A stretch of DNA of 35,788 nucleotides from NCBI RefSeq assembly GCF_001310955.1, contig NZ_BAZX01000034.1:1-35788 (forward strand), read 5' to 3'. This document shows positions 9,757 through 18,581 of the stretch, piece by piece. A program made the translations under genes and the position numbers. The stretch comes from Marinifilum fragile JCM 15579 (GTDB lineage: Bacteria; Bacteroidota; Bacteroidia; Bacteroidales; Marinifilaceae). Below the pieces are notes generated by a model. That model was not told the origin of the DNA. It saw only the letters and a list, made by a program, of their open reading frames with translations, and searched no databases. Each line of letters starts with the position of its first letter. Position 1 is the first letter of the stretch.

Positions 9757-11003
9757 TTATTCAATTCCTTTTACTTTTTTATCATCGTTTTGAAGATTCC
9801 ACTTCACATCCTGATGTAACATGTGACCCATTTTTTTCATTTTGGTCATCATGTAAAATTCATTTTTTTCGTGATGTGTCATTTCAATTTCTTCACGATC
9901 AACAATCTTGATACCATAACCTTTTAAACCTGCTACTTTTAGTGGGTTGTTAGTCATTAGTTTTAAATTCTTAACTCCTAAATCAGCTAGAATGGCAGCC
10001 CCAATACCATAATCACGTAAATCAGCTTTAAATCCAAGTGCAAGGTTTGCTTCAACAGTATCCATTCCCATATCTTGCAATTGGTATGCACGAAGTTTGT
10101 TTATCAAACCAATTCCACGACCTTCCTGACGCATGTATAACAATACACCTCGTCCGGCTTTTTCAATTCTTTTCAGAGCTTCCTGTAATTGATCTCCACA
10201 ATCGCAACGAAGTGAACCAAAAGCATCACCGGTTAAACATTCAGAATGAACACGAGTAAGAACAGGCTCATCAGTTTCAACATTACCTTTTACTAGGCAA
10301 CATGATGTTCGCCAGTTATTTTATTGATATAACCATGAGCTCTGAAGTCTCCATGCTGTGTTGGCATTTCAGTTTCAGTAATCTTTTCAATCATGGTTTC
10401 TGTCTGACGACGATATTCAATTAAATCAGCAATGGTGATCATTTTCAGATCGTGCTTTTTGATATATTCCTTCAATTGAGGAACACGAGCCATGGTGCCA
10501 TCTTCGTTCATGATTTCACAAATCACACCTGCTGGATACAAACCTGCCATTCGAGCAAGATCTACAGCTGCTTCGGTATGACCAGCACGAACCAATACTC
10601 CATTTTTACGAGCAACCAAAGGAAAAATGTGTCCCGGACGAGTAAAATCTTCAGGTTTAGCATCATTTTCCAATACTCTTTTAATAGTATGAGCACGTTC
10701 ATGAGCAGAAATTCCGGTTGTACAATCAGCTGCATCAATACTAACAGTGAATGCAGTTTGCTTGGCATCGGTATTGTTGTACACCATCATATCGATATCC
10801 AACTCGTCCAAACGCTCTTTTACAATTGGCATACAAATTAATCCTCCAGCTTGACGCGCCATAAAATTAATTGCCTCAGGAGTTACCATTTCGGCAGCCA
10901 TTAATAAATCACCTTCATTCTCGCGATCTTCATCATCCACCACTACAATCATCTTACCTTGTTTGATGTCTTCAATCGCTTCTTTAATAGTATGAAATTC
11001 CAT
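9757..11003 (-). pseudogene. ribBA: ribBA: fused DHBP synthase / GTP cyclohydrolase II, interrupted by a 1-nt frameshift
   Basis: The first part (10293-11003) is 3,4-dihydroxy-2-butanone 4-phosphate synthase with the DDEDRENEGDL acidic loop, the RPGHIFPL segment and HTEAAVDLARMAG. It reads ITGEHHVA and then hits TAG. In the next frame the sequence continues without a gap as [20 protein letters not shown], the start of GTP cyclohydrolase II, through the zinc-binding cysteines ([18 protein letters not shown]) and [20 protein letters not shown] to the stop at 9757. Restoring one C at about 10296-10298 (GCC CTA in place of GCCTA) rebuilds a 415-residue RibBA of normal length. No start codon precedes the zinc site in the second frame, so the halves cannot both work as separate genes. 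A sequencing error or a very recent mutation is the likely cause, because the rest of the operon is intact. Confidence 0.9.
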
Positions 11004-11027
11004 TACTTATCTAGTTTGTTGTCTTGT

Positions 11028-11684
11028 TTATGCAAATCCGTTTTCTTTTAAAAAATCCATTGAAATATCAGATTTCTCCGATTTTTCTTCTTCCTCTCTG
11101 TGGAACATGAATTTCTCTATATACTTGGCTGTCATGTCACATTCCAAATTGACTTTTTCGCCAGTCTTTTTAGATGTTAAGGTTGTATCGTCTTGAGTTA
11201 AAGGAATGATAGATACTTTGAATATTTTCTCATCTACATAAGCTACTGTCAAACTGATACCATCAATAGCAATTGAGCCTTTTTCAATTACATATTTCAA
11301 GATATTTTTTGGAGCAGCAATACTCACCCAAATGGCATTATCATCTTTTTCTTGCCCTACAATTTCTCCTAATCCATCTACATGGCCACTTACCATATGC
11401 CCACCCAGTCGATCACCAACACGAACGGCTCTTTCTAAATTCACCTTACTGCCTATGCCAAGTGTACCAAAACTGGTTCTGCTCATGGTTTCAGGCATAA
11501 CATCAGCAGTAAAACCCGCAGAGTCGAAACTTACTACCGTCAGACAAATTCCATTGGTGGCAATACTATCGCCCAATTTTACATCATCCATAATTTTACT
11601 GGCCGCAATGCTTAAACGAATCGATTTTGCTCCTCGTTCGATGGCTTTTATTTGTCCTATTTCTTCTACTAGTCCTGTAAACAT
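11028..11684 (-). CDS. ribE: riboflavin synthase, alpha chain
   Basis: The 218-residue product starts with the hallmark MFTGLVEEIGQ and holds two lumazine-binding repeats (about 1-95 and 98-190). The first includes SIATNGICLTV and the second SIAIDGISLTVAYV, with GHMVSGHVDGLGEI at the start of the second half. It dismutates two lumazine molecules to riboflavin, the final step of the pathway. The C-terminal extension is rich in Glu, Lys and Ser. It sits between ribD (41 nt upstream) and ribBA (24 nt downstream) in the rib operon. The gene is named ribE in E. coli nomenclature and ribC in some others. Confidence 0.96.
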   Translation of the reverse strand: MFTGLVEEIGQIKAIERGAKSIRLSIAASKIMDDVKLGDSIATNGICLTVVSFDSAGFTADVMPETMSRTSFGTLGIGSKVNLERAVRVGDRLGGHMVSGHVDGLGEIVGQEKDDNAIWVSIAAPKNILKYVIEKGSIAIDGISLTVAYVDEKIFKVSIIPLTQDDTTLTSKKTGEKVNLECDMTAKYIEKFMFHREEEEKSEKSDISMDFLKENGFA

Positions 11685-11725
11685 TTTTCAGTTATCAGTT
11701 TTACGCAGACAGTTCTTAGAAACTG

Positions 11726-12823
11726 CTACTTTTTAATTTTTCCTATTAGCATCAGGTCTTGCCCCAATTGCTCGTATTTTATATCATCAAGCTCAATGGC
11801 ATCTTTCATCAATTCAATGCCTTCTCCTCCTACTGGAGTTTTAGCATTACCTCCTATTATTTTGGGAGCAACAAAAGAAACTACTTCATCAACAATGCCC
11901 GATTGCAATGCCGAAAAGTTCAGAGTAGCTCCACCTTCCAATAATATCCCATCAATGTTTAGTTCTCCCAGTTTTTGCATTAAACTATTTAAATCTATTC
12001 GATCATTTAAAGCATCTACTTTTAGAATTTGATTTCCTTTGGCTTCAATCTGTTGGATTTTATCGAGATCAGCTTTTTCTGTAACTGCCAAAATGGTCTT
12101 TGCTTGATCTGAAGTATTTAAAATCTTCGAATCTAAAGGAATTCGTGCTTTGCTATCAACTACAATTCGAATCGGATTCTGACCATTTCCATTTCCCAAT
12201 CTGGTTGTAAGCATGGGATCATCAGCAATTACTGTATCAACACCAACCATGATTCCTGCCAATTCATTTCTTAGTTCATGAACTTTGGCTCTTGATTTTT
12301 CATTCGATACCCAACGAGAATCACCTGTTTTACTGGCAATTTTTCCATCTAATGTCATGGCAGTTTTCATGACCACATAAGGTGTTTTCGACTGTATGAA
12401 TTTTAGAAATGTGCGATTCATTTCTGTTAACTCTTGGCACATATAGCCAAAGTCAACTTCGATTCCATTTTCTTCTAAAATTTTCACACCACGACCGGCA
12501 ACCAATGGGTTAGGATCAAGCATACCGATAATCACTCTCCCAATTTTATTTTTCACAATGGCTTCGGCACAAGGAGGCGTTTTTCCGTAATGAGAACAAG
12601 GTTCCAGCGTTACATACATCGTAGCACCTTCAACCGACTCTTTGGCCGAACGAAAAGCATTTACTTCGGCATGAGGGCCACCATAAAATTCATGATACCC
12701 TTCCCCAATTATTTTATCGTCTTTTACAATTACAGCACCAACCAGAGGATTTGGACTTACTCTTCCAACTCCTTTTTTTGCAAGCTCATAAGCTCTGTGC
12801 ATGTATTCGTATTTTTTACTCAT
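11726..12823 (-). CDS. ribD: bifunctional diaminohydroxyphosphoribosylaminopyrimidine deaminase / reductase
   Basis: The product is 365 residues from the ATG at 12823. The N-terminal deaminase domain has the zinc motif HAEVNA and PCSHYGKTPPC (about residues 50-85); the C-terminal reductase domain (about 145-365) includes TLDGKIASKTGDSRWVSN and ILLEGGATLNFSAL. It carries out the deamination and side-chain reduction steps after GTP cyclohydrolase II. The frame is open further upstream to 12889, but that stretch contains the terminator hairpin of the riboswitch, and the family N-terminus aligns with YMHRAYELAKKG right after this ATG, so the shorter start is chosen. It is the first gene of the operon, 18 nt after the terminator stem. 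Confidence 0.95.
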   Translation of the reverse strand: MSKKYEYMHRAYELAKKGVGRVSPNPLVGAVIVKDDKIIGEGYHEFYGGPHAEVNAFRSAKESVEGATMYVTLEPCSHYGKTPPCAEAIVKNKIGRVIIGMLDPNPLVAGRGVKILEENGIEVDFGYMCQELTEMNRTFLKFIQSKTPYVVMKTAMTLDGKIASKTGDSRWVSNEKSRAKVHELRNELAGIMVGVDTVIADDPMLTTRLGNGNGQNPIRIVVDSKARIPLDSKILNTSDQAKTILAVTEKADLDKIQQIEAKGNQILKVDALNDRIDLNSLMQKLGELNIDGILLEGGATLNFSALQSGIVDEVVSFVAPKIIGGNAKTPVGGEGIELMKDAIELDDIKYEQLGQDLMLIGKIKK

Positions 12824-12840
12824 ATTTTTAAAAACAAAAA

Positions 12841-12868
12841 GCCCTGAACAGCATACACTATTCAGGGC
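12841..12868 (-). terminator. riboswitch-controlled terminator before ribD
   Basis: On the minus strand GCCCTGAATAG pairs with CTGTTCAGGGC (11 bp, one G-U) around a 6-nt loop, followed directly by TTTTTGTTTTT. It lies between the FMN aptamer and ribD. The 5' arm GCCCTGAA is also complementary to TTCAGGGC at the 5' edge of the aptamer (13041-13048), which gives a ready antiterminator. Confidence 0.85.
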
Positions 12869-12940
12869 ATTTATTATACGGACTGCCAATTGGAATCAAT
12901 ATTTCCAATGACATGAATTAATCAAATCGATCAACTGTTT

Positions 12941-13051
12941 TTCTTCTCCCATCCAGACTATACTGTCGGTACTGGAATCTCACCAGTTCAATCTTTTTAC
13001 AGATTCGCGGACTATCACCGCCGGTCGGGAATTACACCCTGCCCTGAAGAA
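12941..13051 (-). ncRNA. FMN riboswitch (RFN element)
   Basis: The minus strand carries the conserved FMN aptamer: it opens with TTCTTCAGGGCAGGGTG, runs through AATTCCCGACCGGCGGTGAT, AGTCCGCGA and TGGTGAGATTCCAGTACCGA, and closes with GGATGGGAGAAGAA. TTCTTC and GAAGAA form P1. It lies about 118 nt upstream of ribD and about 38 nt downstream of the likely transcription start. FMN binding should lower expression of ribD-ribE-ribBA-ribH by allowing the terminator at 12841-12868 to form. Confidence 0.97.
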
Positions 13052-13095
13052 ACAATAAAATATTTTAGAATAAAGTTTTAACTCTGATTCTGGTA

Positions 13096-13126
13096 CAAAT
13101 ATAGAGTTTTAGAGATTAAAAACAAA
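13096..13126 (-). promoter_or_regulatory. promoter of the riboflavin operon
   Basis: On the minus strand TTTG (13126-13123) is followed after 19 nt by TATATTTG (13103-13096), an excellent Bacteroidota sigma-ABfr type promoter (TTTG, N19, TAnnTTTG). Transcription would start near 13089, about 38 nt before the FMN aptamer. Confidence 0.8.
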
Positions 13127-13299
13127 CTGTGTAATAATGTGTATTTTATTGTCGGTAAAATTTAATTACTAATCAGCAATATTTAAGTTTTAACAAAAAA
13201 GAATTGTATTCCTTTGGTGATTATTTCTTAGTTCATCATAAAAAGATGTATTTTTAATAGTAATGCCGATTTCATAGTTTATAAACGGTATAAAGGATA

Positions 13300-16200
13300 A
13301 TGTCTATGAATAAAAATCTCGATTTTGTTAATAAAGAAGTAAATCAGCTTTGGGATAACTTTGGAGCAAAAGCTCAAAAGGAACTATTTACATGCTTGGA
13401 TGGAAGTTTACAAGAATTAAGTCAGTTTATTGTTGGTTACAAGGAATTACACAAAAACTTAAATAATACAGAACAGAAGGAAATAAATAGATTTGCCAAT
13501 TTGTGCGAATTTAAATCAGGCATATTGAATCTTTTATTAGAAAATCAGAAAGAAATTAATGAAGATGATTTCAAAGATTTACTAGAAGGATACCTAAATG
13601 CAATTGATTCTATTTTACAAGAGACAAAAAAAAATATTCGAAAAAAAGACATATTTACTCCCTATTCAATTAGCAGAAATAGCCAATTGTTTGTTTTGAT
13701 AAAAAAGCTAAGATTGAATGTGAATTTTGCCTTTAAGCATCAGAGCAGAAGGGCGATAAATGTACTTCGAAGCCTTTTAAAATTAAACCCTTTAGAGTTG
13801 CAAAGTACCCGATATCGAAAGATCCCATATCAATCAATTGTAAAATATTATTTGGGAGTGCAATTACCTAAGGCAATACTTTCCTCTTTTCATAGATTAA
13901 TGGAAGCCAAAAGCAATGTTTTTTTGGATTTTTGGAAGCTTGAAGACGATTTTGATACTGAAATACAAAACAATCTATTAGAAAATAAAGATGAAAATCT
14001 TTCTGAGACAATAAATCTCTATATTTCAAATGAAATATTTGAAGAACAAAAAAAACTACTTAGTCAGGCAAAACGTTGGCTGAAAAAAGAAATAGAATCA
14101 GCAACCATTTCAGTATTTAAGGAATTGGATAAAGCTATTTCAGTGGCTGACACACCTGATTTACCTATCGTTCATTTTAAGAATTCAAAAATAGAGGCTC
14201 AGCAGAACCTTGTTTTTACGAATTTAAATTTAGAAAAGCTTAAATGGGTAAATACTCATAAAACATTACTGGATGATTGGTTGTTAGATGTGGAAATTGT
14301 ATTGCTATATTTTACTGTTTTAGATAATTACAAAAATTTAGATTCGAAGATAACACATTTTATTGATGAGCATTTGAGTTTAAACCTTGAACAGTTGCGC
14401 GAATTTATTTTGTCATCGGCAAATCGAATTACAAGTACAAACAATTCTGCAAAAGATCTTCTGATTATTTTAGATGAGGAAAGACAAAAGGTGGGCAGTG
14501 AGCTTATTGATAAATTATTGGCTGAGACTGTAAAAAAACTATCTGGAAGTATTAATAAAGATCTGGAAAAGTTCAATTCCCAAACCATTGCTTTGGTTGA
14601 AAACATTTCTAATAAGCGCAGTTTTATTAAAGGTCATAATTATGAACGAGGTGTTCGCAGTGCAGAAATCAATTGGCTATCACCAAGGGAGCTTTTAAAT
14701 TTTGAAGCGTTGCCTCATTTTCAGGAATCTATAAATAATATCAAGCAATTTATTGAAATAAATTTGAAAAAAGCCAGATTAAAGCTTAACACAATGGGAA
14801 CCGTTTGTGATTTCAGCCTTGAGTCTGCTCAAATGATGCTACAAAAAAAGAAAGGAGCTGTAAAAACTACAATGAAAGTTTCTGAAGAGGGGTACAACAG
14901 AGCTTTAGGTCATTTAGATGAAGCATTAGACTTGCTTGAAACAATAAAAAAAGAACCTCAGGAAAATCTTCATTTGGTGATTACCAACTTTAATACGGAA
15001 ATTCAGAAACTTAAGAATACTGAAACGATAATTGAATTAAATCTAAAAATTGTAAAAATAAAGGCAATGGAGCGATCGAAAAAGATCCAACAGGATGTAA
15101 TCGCTTTTGTCAAAAATATGGTTCCAAGATTAATTACTTTTATAAAAGAACACCTTTTAGATACTCCGGAAATTGTAACAAATATTAAAAAGAGACTTGG
15201 CATAACTTCAGAAGAAGTTAAAATCTCTCATGAATTGACTGAGTTTATCCACAAAACTGAGCTTTCACTAAAGAAATTACCATTTATATATCAACGACTT
15301 TATCAACTTACCCCAACGGATGAAACTCGTTTTTTTGTTCATCGCCAAATTGAATTGGATAGTTTACAACAAGCTTTTGACGACTGGGAAAAAGATCGTT
15401 TTGTTACTACTGCGGTAGTTGCAGAAAAAGGAAATGGTGTTACTTCTCTCTTTAATATTTTTCTTAAAAACATCGAAACAGATATTCCAGTTATCCATCG
15501 ATCTCCTGAGAAAAAGATATATACAACACAGCAGTATTTATCTTTCTTTGCACAACTGTTTGAACAAGACCATTTTGAATCGAATGAGCATATTATTGAA
15601 TACTTAAACAATAAAGATGATAATCTGATTCTTATTCTGGAAAATCTACATCATTTTTATCTTAAAAAAGTAAATGGCTTCGAGTGTCAGAAAATGTTAT
15701 TCGATCTAATATCAAATACTTCTAAGAAAGTATTCTGGATTGGAAGTTATACGATTCATTCTTGGGAATATCTTAAAAAAACTGTAAAAGTTTCGGAAAA
15801 TTTTACCAGAGAAGTACAGGTTAAGAAATTTAGTAGTGATATGCTGGATGAAGTTATTTTTAAACGTAATATTCTTAGTGGTTACAAAATACAATTTGAA
15901 GCTTCTTCGGAGAATGGAAATTCAACTTCTTTCCAAAAAATGAACGAAGATGAAAAGCAGAAGTATTTGAGAAAACAATTCTTTATTGAACTGGCTCAAA
16001 TTTCAAATGGCAATGTTAGTTTAGCTCAATTGTATTGGTTGCGCTCAACTCGTGGGGTTAGCGATGATACCATTAATATAGGGTCTTTACGTGAAATTGA
16101 TGTTTCATTTGTAAAAGATTTGCCATCGGAGTATTTGTTTGCAATGCATACAATCCTAACCCACGACGGACTTACATTAGAAGATTATTCTACTACTTTA

Positions 16201-16347
16201 AATCTACCAGTAAATAATTGCAGGAATGTGTTAATTCCGATGCTTGAAAAAGGCCTGCTTATTAGGCCTAAAGAAAAATTCAATATTAACCCGATTATTT
16301 TTAGGCAGGTAGTTAGCTTATTAAGATCTCATAATTTCATCAATTAA
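13300..16347 (+). CDS. large helical protein with a degenerate P-loop NTPase domain and C-terminal winged-helix-like region
   Basis: The family of this 1015-residue protein is not recognised. Residues 1 to about 670 are almost entirely charged helical sequence with coiled-coil character. From about 680 an AAA/STAND-like module follows: FFVHRQIELDSLQQAF, a Walker A-like AEKGNGVTS at 708-716 in which the catalytic Lys is Val714 and the first Gly is Ala, and a Walker B-like NLILILENLHH at 775-785 with Glu in place of the usual Asp. FWIGSYTIHSWEYL (about 815-828) resembles a sensor-1 strand. The last 70 residues (LTLEDYSTTLNLPVNNCRNVLIPMLEKGLLIRP) look like a winged helix. No signal peptide or membrane helix is seen. 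The mscS-type gene starts 23 nt after the stop, so co-transcription is likely. Classical ATP hydrolysis seems unlikely; a scaffold or nucleotide-sensing role is inference. Confidence 0.65.
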   Translation: MSMNKNLDFVNKEVNQLWDNFGAKAQKELFTCLDGSLQELSQFIVGYKELHKNLNNTEQKEINRFANLCEFKSGILNLLLENQKEINEDDFKDLLEGYLNAIDSILQETKKNIRKKDIFTPYSISRNSQLFVLIKKLRLNVNFAFKHQSRRAINVLRSLLKLNPLELQSTRYRKIPYQSIVKYYLGVQLPKAILSSFHRLMEAKSNVFLDFWKLEDDFDTEIQNNLLENKDENLSETINLYISNEIFEEQKKLLSQAKRWLKKEIESATISVFKELDKAISVADTPDLPIVHFKNSKIEAQQNLVFTNLNLEKLKWVNTHKTLLDDWLLDVEIVLLYFTVLDNYKNLDSKITHFIDEHLSLNLEQLREFILSSANRITSTNNSAKDLLIILDEERQKVGSELIDKLLAETVKKLSGSINKDLEKFNSQTIALVENISNKRSFIKGHNYERGVRSAEINWLSPRELLNFEALPHFQESINNIKQFIEINLKKARLKLNTMGTVCDFSLESAQMMLQKKKGAVKTTMKVSEEGYNRALGHLDEALDLLETIKKEPQENLHLVITNFNTEIQKLKNTETIIELNLKIVKIKAMERSKKIQQDVIAFVKNMVPRLITFIKEHLLDTPEIVTNIKKRLGITSEEVKISHELTEFIHKTELSLKKLPFIYQRLYQLTPTDETRFFVHRQIELDSLQQAFDDWEKDRFVTTAVVAEKGNGVTSLFNIFLKNIETDIPVIHRSPEKKIYTTQQYLSFFAQLFEQDHFESNEHIIEYLNNKDDNLILILENLHHFYLKKVNGFECQKMLFDLISNTSKKVFWIGSYTIHSWEYLKKTVKVSENFTREVQVKKFSSDMLDEVIFKRNILSGYKIQFEASSENGNSTSFQKMNEDEKQKYLRKQFFIELAQISNGNVSLAQLYWLRSTRGVSDDTINIGSLREIDVSFVKDLPSEYLFAMHTILTHDGLTLEDYSTTLNLPVNNCRNVLIPMLEKGLLIRPKEKFNINPIIFRQVVSLLRSHNFIN

Positions 16348-16369
16348 TTTCATCAATTAATTTCATCAA
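16333..16369 (+). repeat. 14-bp tandem repeat across a stop codon and the next gene's start region
   Basis: The unit AATTTCATCAATTA is repeated about 2.6 times with no mismatch. It covers the last codons and stop of the 1015-residue gene and ends at the ATG of the mscS-type gene. Because it also encodes the FIN end of the first protein, a recent slippage duplication is the simplest explanation. Confidence 0.75.
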
Positions 16370-16370
16370 A

Positions 16371-17490
16371 ATGAAGAATTTCATCGCCTCCATTATATTA
16401 TTTACCATATGTTGGCTTCAAGCTGATGTATGTGCTCAGGAGTTAACAATTATCGATACTCTTAAGGATAAAAATGATTCTAGTGTAATATTTCATTTTA
16501 AGGAATATCTTACTGATACAACTGTAAATTCTGATAATAATCTGGATAAATCAGACAGCGACCGTTTCATTAAGGATACGATTCATAGTAAGGATACAAC
16601 AAAACTACCGAACTCGATCCATGCTATTGGTGAATTTCCTCCGAAAGATACAACTCAGAGCAAGCCAAGTTTGCTTACAACCATGGAGAAAAATGTACCT
16701 GATAAAACTAGAGAGGTATTTGAAGTAATTTCGTTCTCTAAAATATTTTGGACCATTGTTCTTTTAGTAGTAGCCTACTTTTTTATAAAACTAATTATAA
16801 AAATTCTCGATTTATTTTCTGAGCGAAGTGCGAAACTTCGCATTACGATAAAAAGTATAATCCCTATATTCCGCATTGTATTTTGGTCAATCACCATTTT
16901 TGCTATCATTAAAGGCATTTACAATCCACCTATTGAGGCTGTAATCACTTTTACAGCATCGGTTGGGATAGCGATTGGATTAGCAGCTCAGGATTTGCTT
17001 AAAAACGTATTTGGGGGAATAGCATTGCTGTTTGATCAGCTTTAAAGTGGGGGATAAAATTGACAGTGGAAAGTATTATGGAGAAGTTCTTGAAATTGGA
17101 TTAAGAGCTACCAGACTAGTAACTCCGGATGATTCAATTGTTTCAGTGCCAAACTCAGAACTTGTAAATTCTTCTGTATCCAATTCTAACTCAGGAGAAT
17201 TGAATTGCCAGGTTGTGGCCGAAATTTATTTACCTATTGATATTGATACACATAGAGTGAGACAAATTGCTACTGAAAGTGCACAGGTTTCACGTTACGT
17301 TTATTTAAACAAACCCATTACTGTTTTATTTTTTAATGAAGTGAAAGAAAGACGATCTTATTTGAAAATGAGATTAAAAGCATATGTGATGGATATACGC
17401 TACGAATTTCAGTTTAAGAGTGACATGACCGAAATTGTGGTACGAGAACTTTTAAAGCAAGAGATCATTTCTAAAGATGAGTTGTTTTAA
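16371..17490 (+). pseudogene. MscS-type mechanosensitive channel, interrupted by a frameshift
   Basis: The first frame (16371-17045) encodes a signal peptide (residues 1-22), a polar periplasmic stretch with TIHSKDTTK-like repeats, membrane helices at about 125-148 and 162-184, and the pore helix TASVGIAIGLAAQDLLKNVFGGIALLFDQ (195-223), then stops at TAA. The second frame takes up exactly where the family continues: FKVGDKIDSGKYYGEVLEIGLRATRL with PNSELVNSSVSNSN, the beta domain, to 17490. Near 17040 the sequence reads CAG C TTT AAA where the family would have Gln-Pro-Phe-Lys, so two bases appear to be missing; with them the protein would be 373 residues. A sequencing error, a real mutation, or less likely recoding are all possible. 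In the family the channel opens on membrane tension to release solutes. It probably shares a transcript with the gene at 13300. Confidence 0.85.
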
Positions 17491-17562
17491 TTTTAATCGA
17501 ACTCAGTTTAGTAAGCATTATTATAGAAAAGTATTCAAAATTAATTTGCAATACGAAGAAAA

Positions 17563-17592
17563 GTTGAGTTTGGTATAATTATTCTATCTTTG
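17563..17592 (+). promoter_or_regulatory. promoter of era
   Basis: GTTG at 17563-17566 is followed after 18 nt by TATCTTTG at 17585-17592, a good match to the Bacteroidota promoter. The start codon of era lies 34 nt downstream of the -7 element. A second TTTG at 17569-17572 is too close to serve. Confidence 0.7.
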
Positions 17593-17625
17593 CAAAAATT
17601 TTTAAATCACTAAATTGGAGTAAGT

Positions 17626-18507
17626 ATGCCTCATAAGTCAGGTTTTGTAAATATCATTGGAAATCCGAACGTTGGAAAATCAACCTTAATGAACAATTTG
17701 GTTGGTGAACGTATTTCGATTATCACATCGAAATCGCAAACCACACGCCATAGAATTAAGGGAATTGTAAATGGTGAAGATTTTCAAATTGTATATTCTG
17801 ATACTCCGGGAGTATTGAAACCGAATTACAAACTTCAGGAATCGATGATGAAGTTTTCAACATCTGCATTGGTTGATGCTGACATTATTTTATATGTTAC
17901 CGATGTGGTTGAAACCATCGATAAAAATGAAGATTTCCTGAAAAAGGTTCAAAATACTGATATTCCGGTAATCCTGATTTTGAATAAGATTGATTTAACC
18001 ACTCAGGATAAATTGGTTGAATTAATGGATATGTGGAAGGACAAATTACCTAAAGCTGAGATTTTTCCAATGTCGGCCAAAGAGAATTTTAATGTATCCA
18101 ATTTATTTAATAGAATTTTAGAGCTATTGCCTGAAGGACCTCCTTACTTTGCTAAGGACGAAATGACTGACTTGCCAGCCCGTTTCTTTGTGAATGAAAT
18201 CATCAGAGAAAAGGTATTGATGAATTACGATAAGGAAATTCCTTATGCTGTGGAGGTTGAAGTTGAGGAATTTAAAGATGAGCCTAAGATTATCAACATT
18301 ATGGCGGTGATTAATGTTGAAAGAATGTCACAAAAAGGAATCATCATTGGTCATCAGGGTAAAGCACTTAAAAAAGTTGGAACCGAAGCCAGAAAAGATC
18401 TTGAAGCATTCTTTGGTAAGAAAGTATTTTTAAAGATATACGTCAAAGTTGCCAAAGACTGGAGAAATAAAGAGAATAAATTAAAAGGATTCGGGTATAA
18501 TCAATAA
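17626..18507 (+). CDS. era: GTPase Era, ribosome assembly factor
   Basis: The 293-residue product is Era, which binds 16S rRNA near its 3' end and supports maturation of the small ribosomal subunit. The GTPase domain shows G1 GNPNVGKST, G2 region SKSQTTRHRIKG, G3 DTPG, G4 NKID and G5 SAKE; the C-terminal KH domain (about 200-293) includes the RNA-binding stretch GIIIGHQGKALKKVGTEARKDLE. Length and domain order are normal. It has its own promoter and is followed by der 74 nt downstream, so the two GTPases are probably transcribed together. Confidence 0.98.
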   Translation: MPHKSGFVNIIGNPNVGKSTLMNNLVGERISIITSKSQTTRHRIKGIVNGEDFQIVYSDTPGVLKPNYKLQESMMKFSTSALVDADIILYVTDVVETIDKNEDFLKKVQNTDIPVILILNKIDLTTQDKLVELMDMWKDKLPKAEIFPMSAKENFNVSNLFNRILELLPEGPPYFAKDEMTDLPARFFVNEIIREKVLMNYDKEIPYAVEVEVEEFKDEPKIINIMAVINVERMSQKGIIIGHQGKALKKVGTEARKDLEAFFGKKVFLKIYVKVAKDWRNKENKLKGFGYNQ

Positions 18508-18575
18508 TACAGTTAACAATTATCAGTAATTAATAATAAAACTGATTACTGTGTACTGCTTACTGAAAACTGAAA
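18508..18575. repeat. degenerate CAGTAAT/ACTGATTACTG-type intergenic repeat
   Basis: The era-der gap contains CAGTTAACA, TCAGTAATTAAT, ACTGATTACTG, TACTGCTTACTG and AAAACTGAAA, a run of short near-repeats and inverted copies of CAGTAA. A related scrap (CAGTTATCAGTTTT) lies in the ribD-ribE gap at about 11688-11701. Such short degenerate repeats are seen in intergenic DNA of many Bacteroidota; no function is known to me. Confidence 0.4.
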
Positions 18576-18581
18576 TTGAAA

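Noticed and set aside
10452..10841. Long open frames on the strand opposite ribBA, ribE (11332-11736) and ribD (12590-12847)
   Set aside because: They are shadows of strongly conserved genes, with no family resemblance or start context of their own.
12824..12889. A longer ribD start at 12889
   Set aside because: The extra 22 codons include the riboswitch terminator hairpin and do not resemble the family N-terminus.
13030..13040. GGGTGTAATTCC on the minus strand as a fourth copy of the nitrogen motif
   Set aside because: It is part of the conserved FMN aptamer core, so its match to the GGGTGTAAT motif is coincidence.
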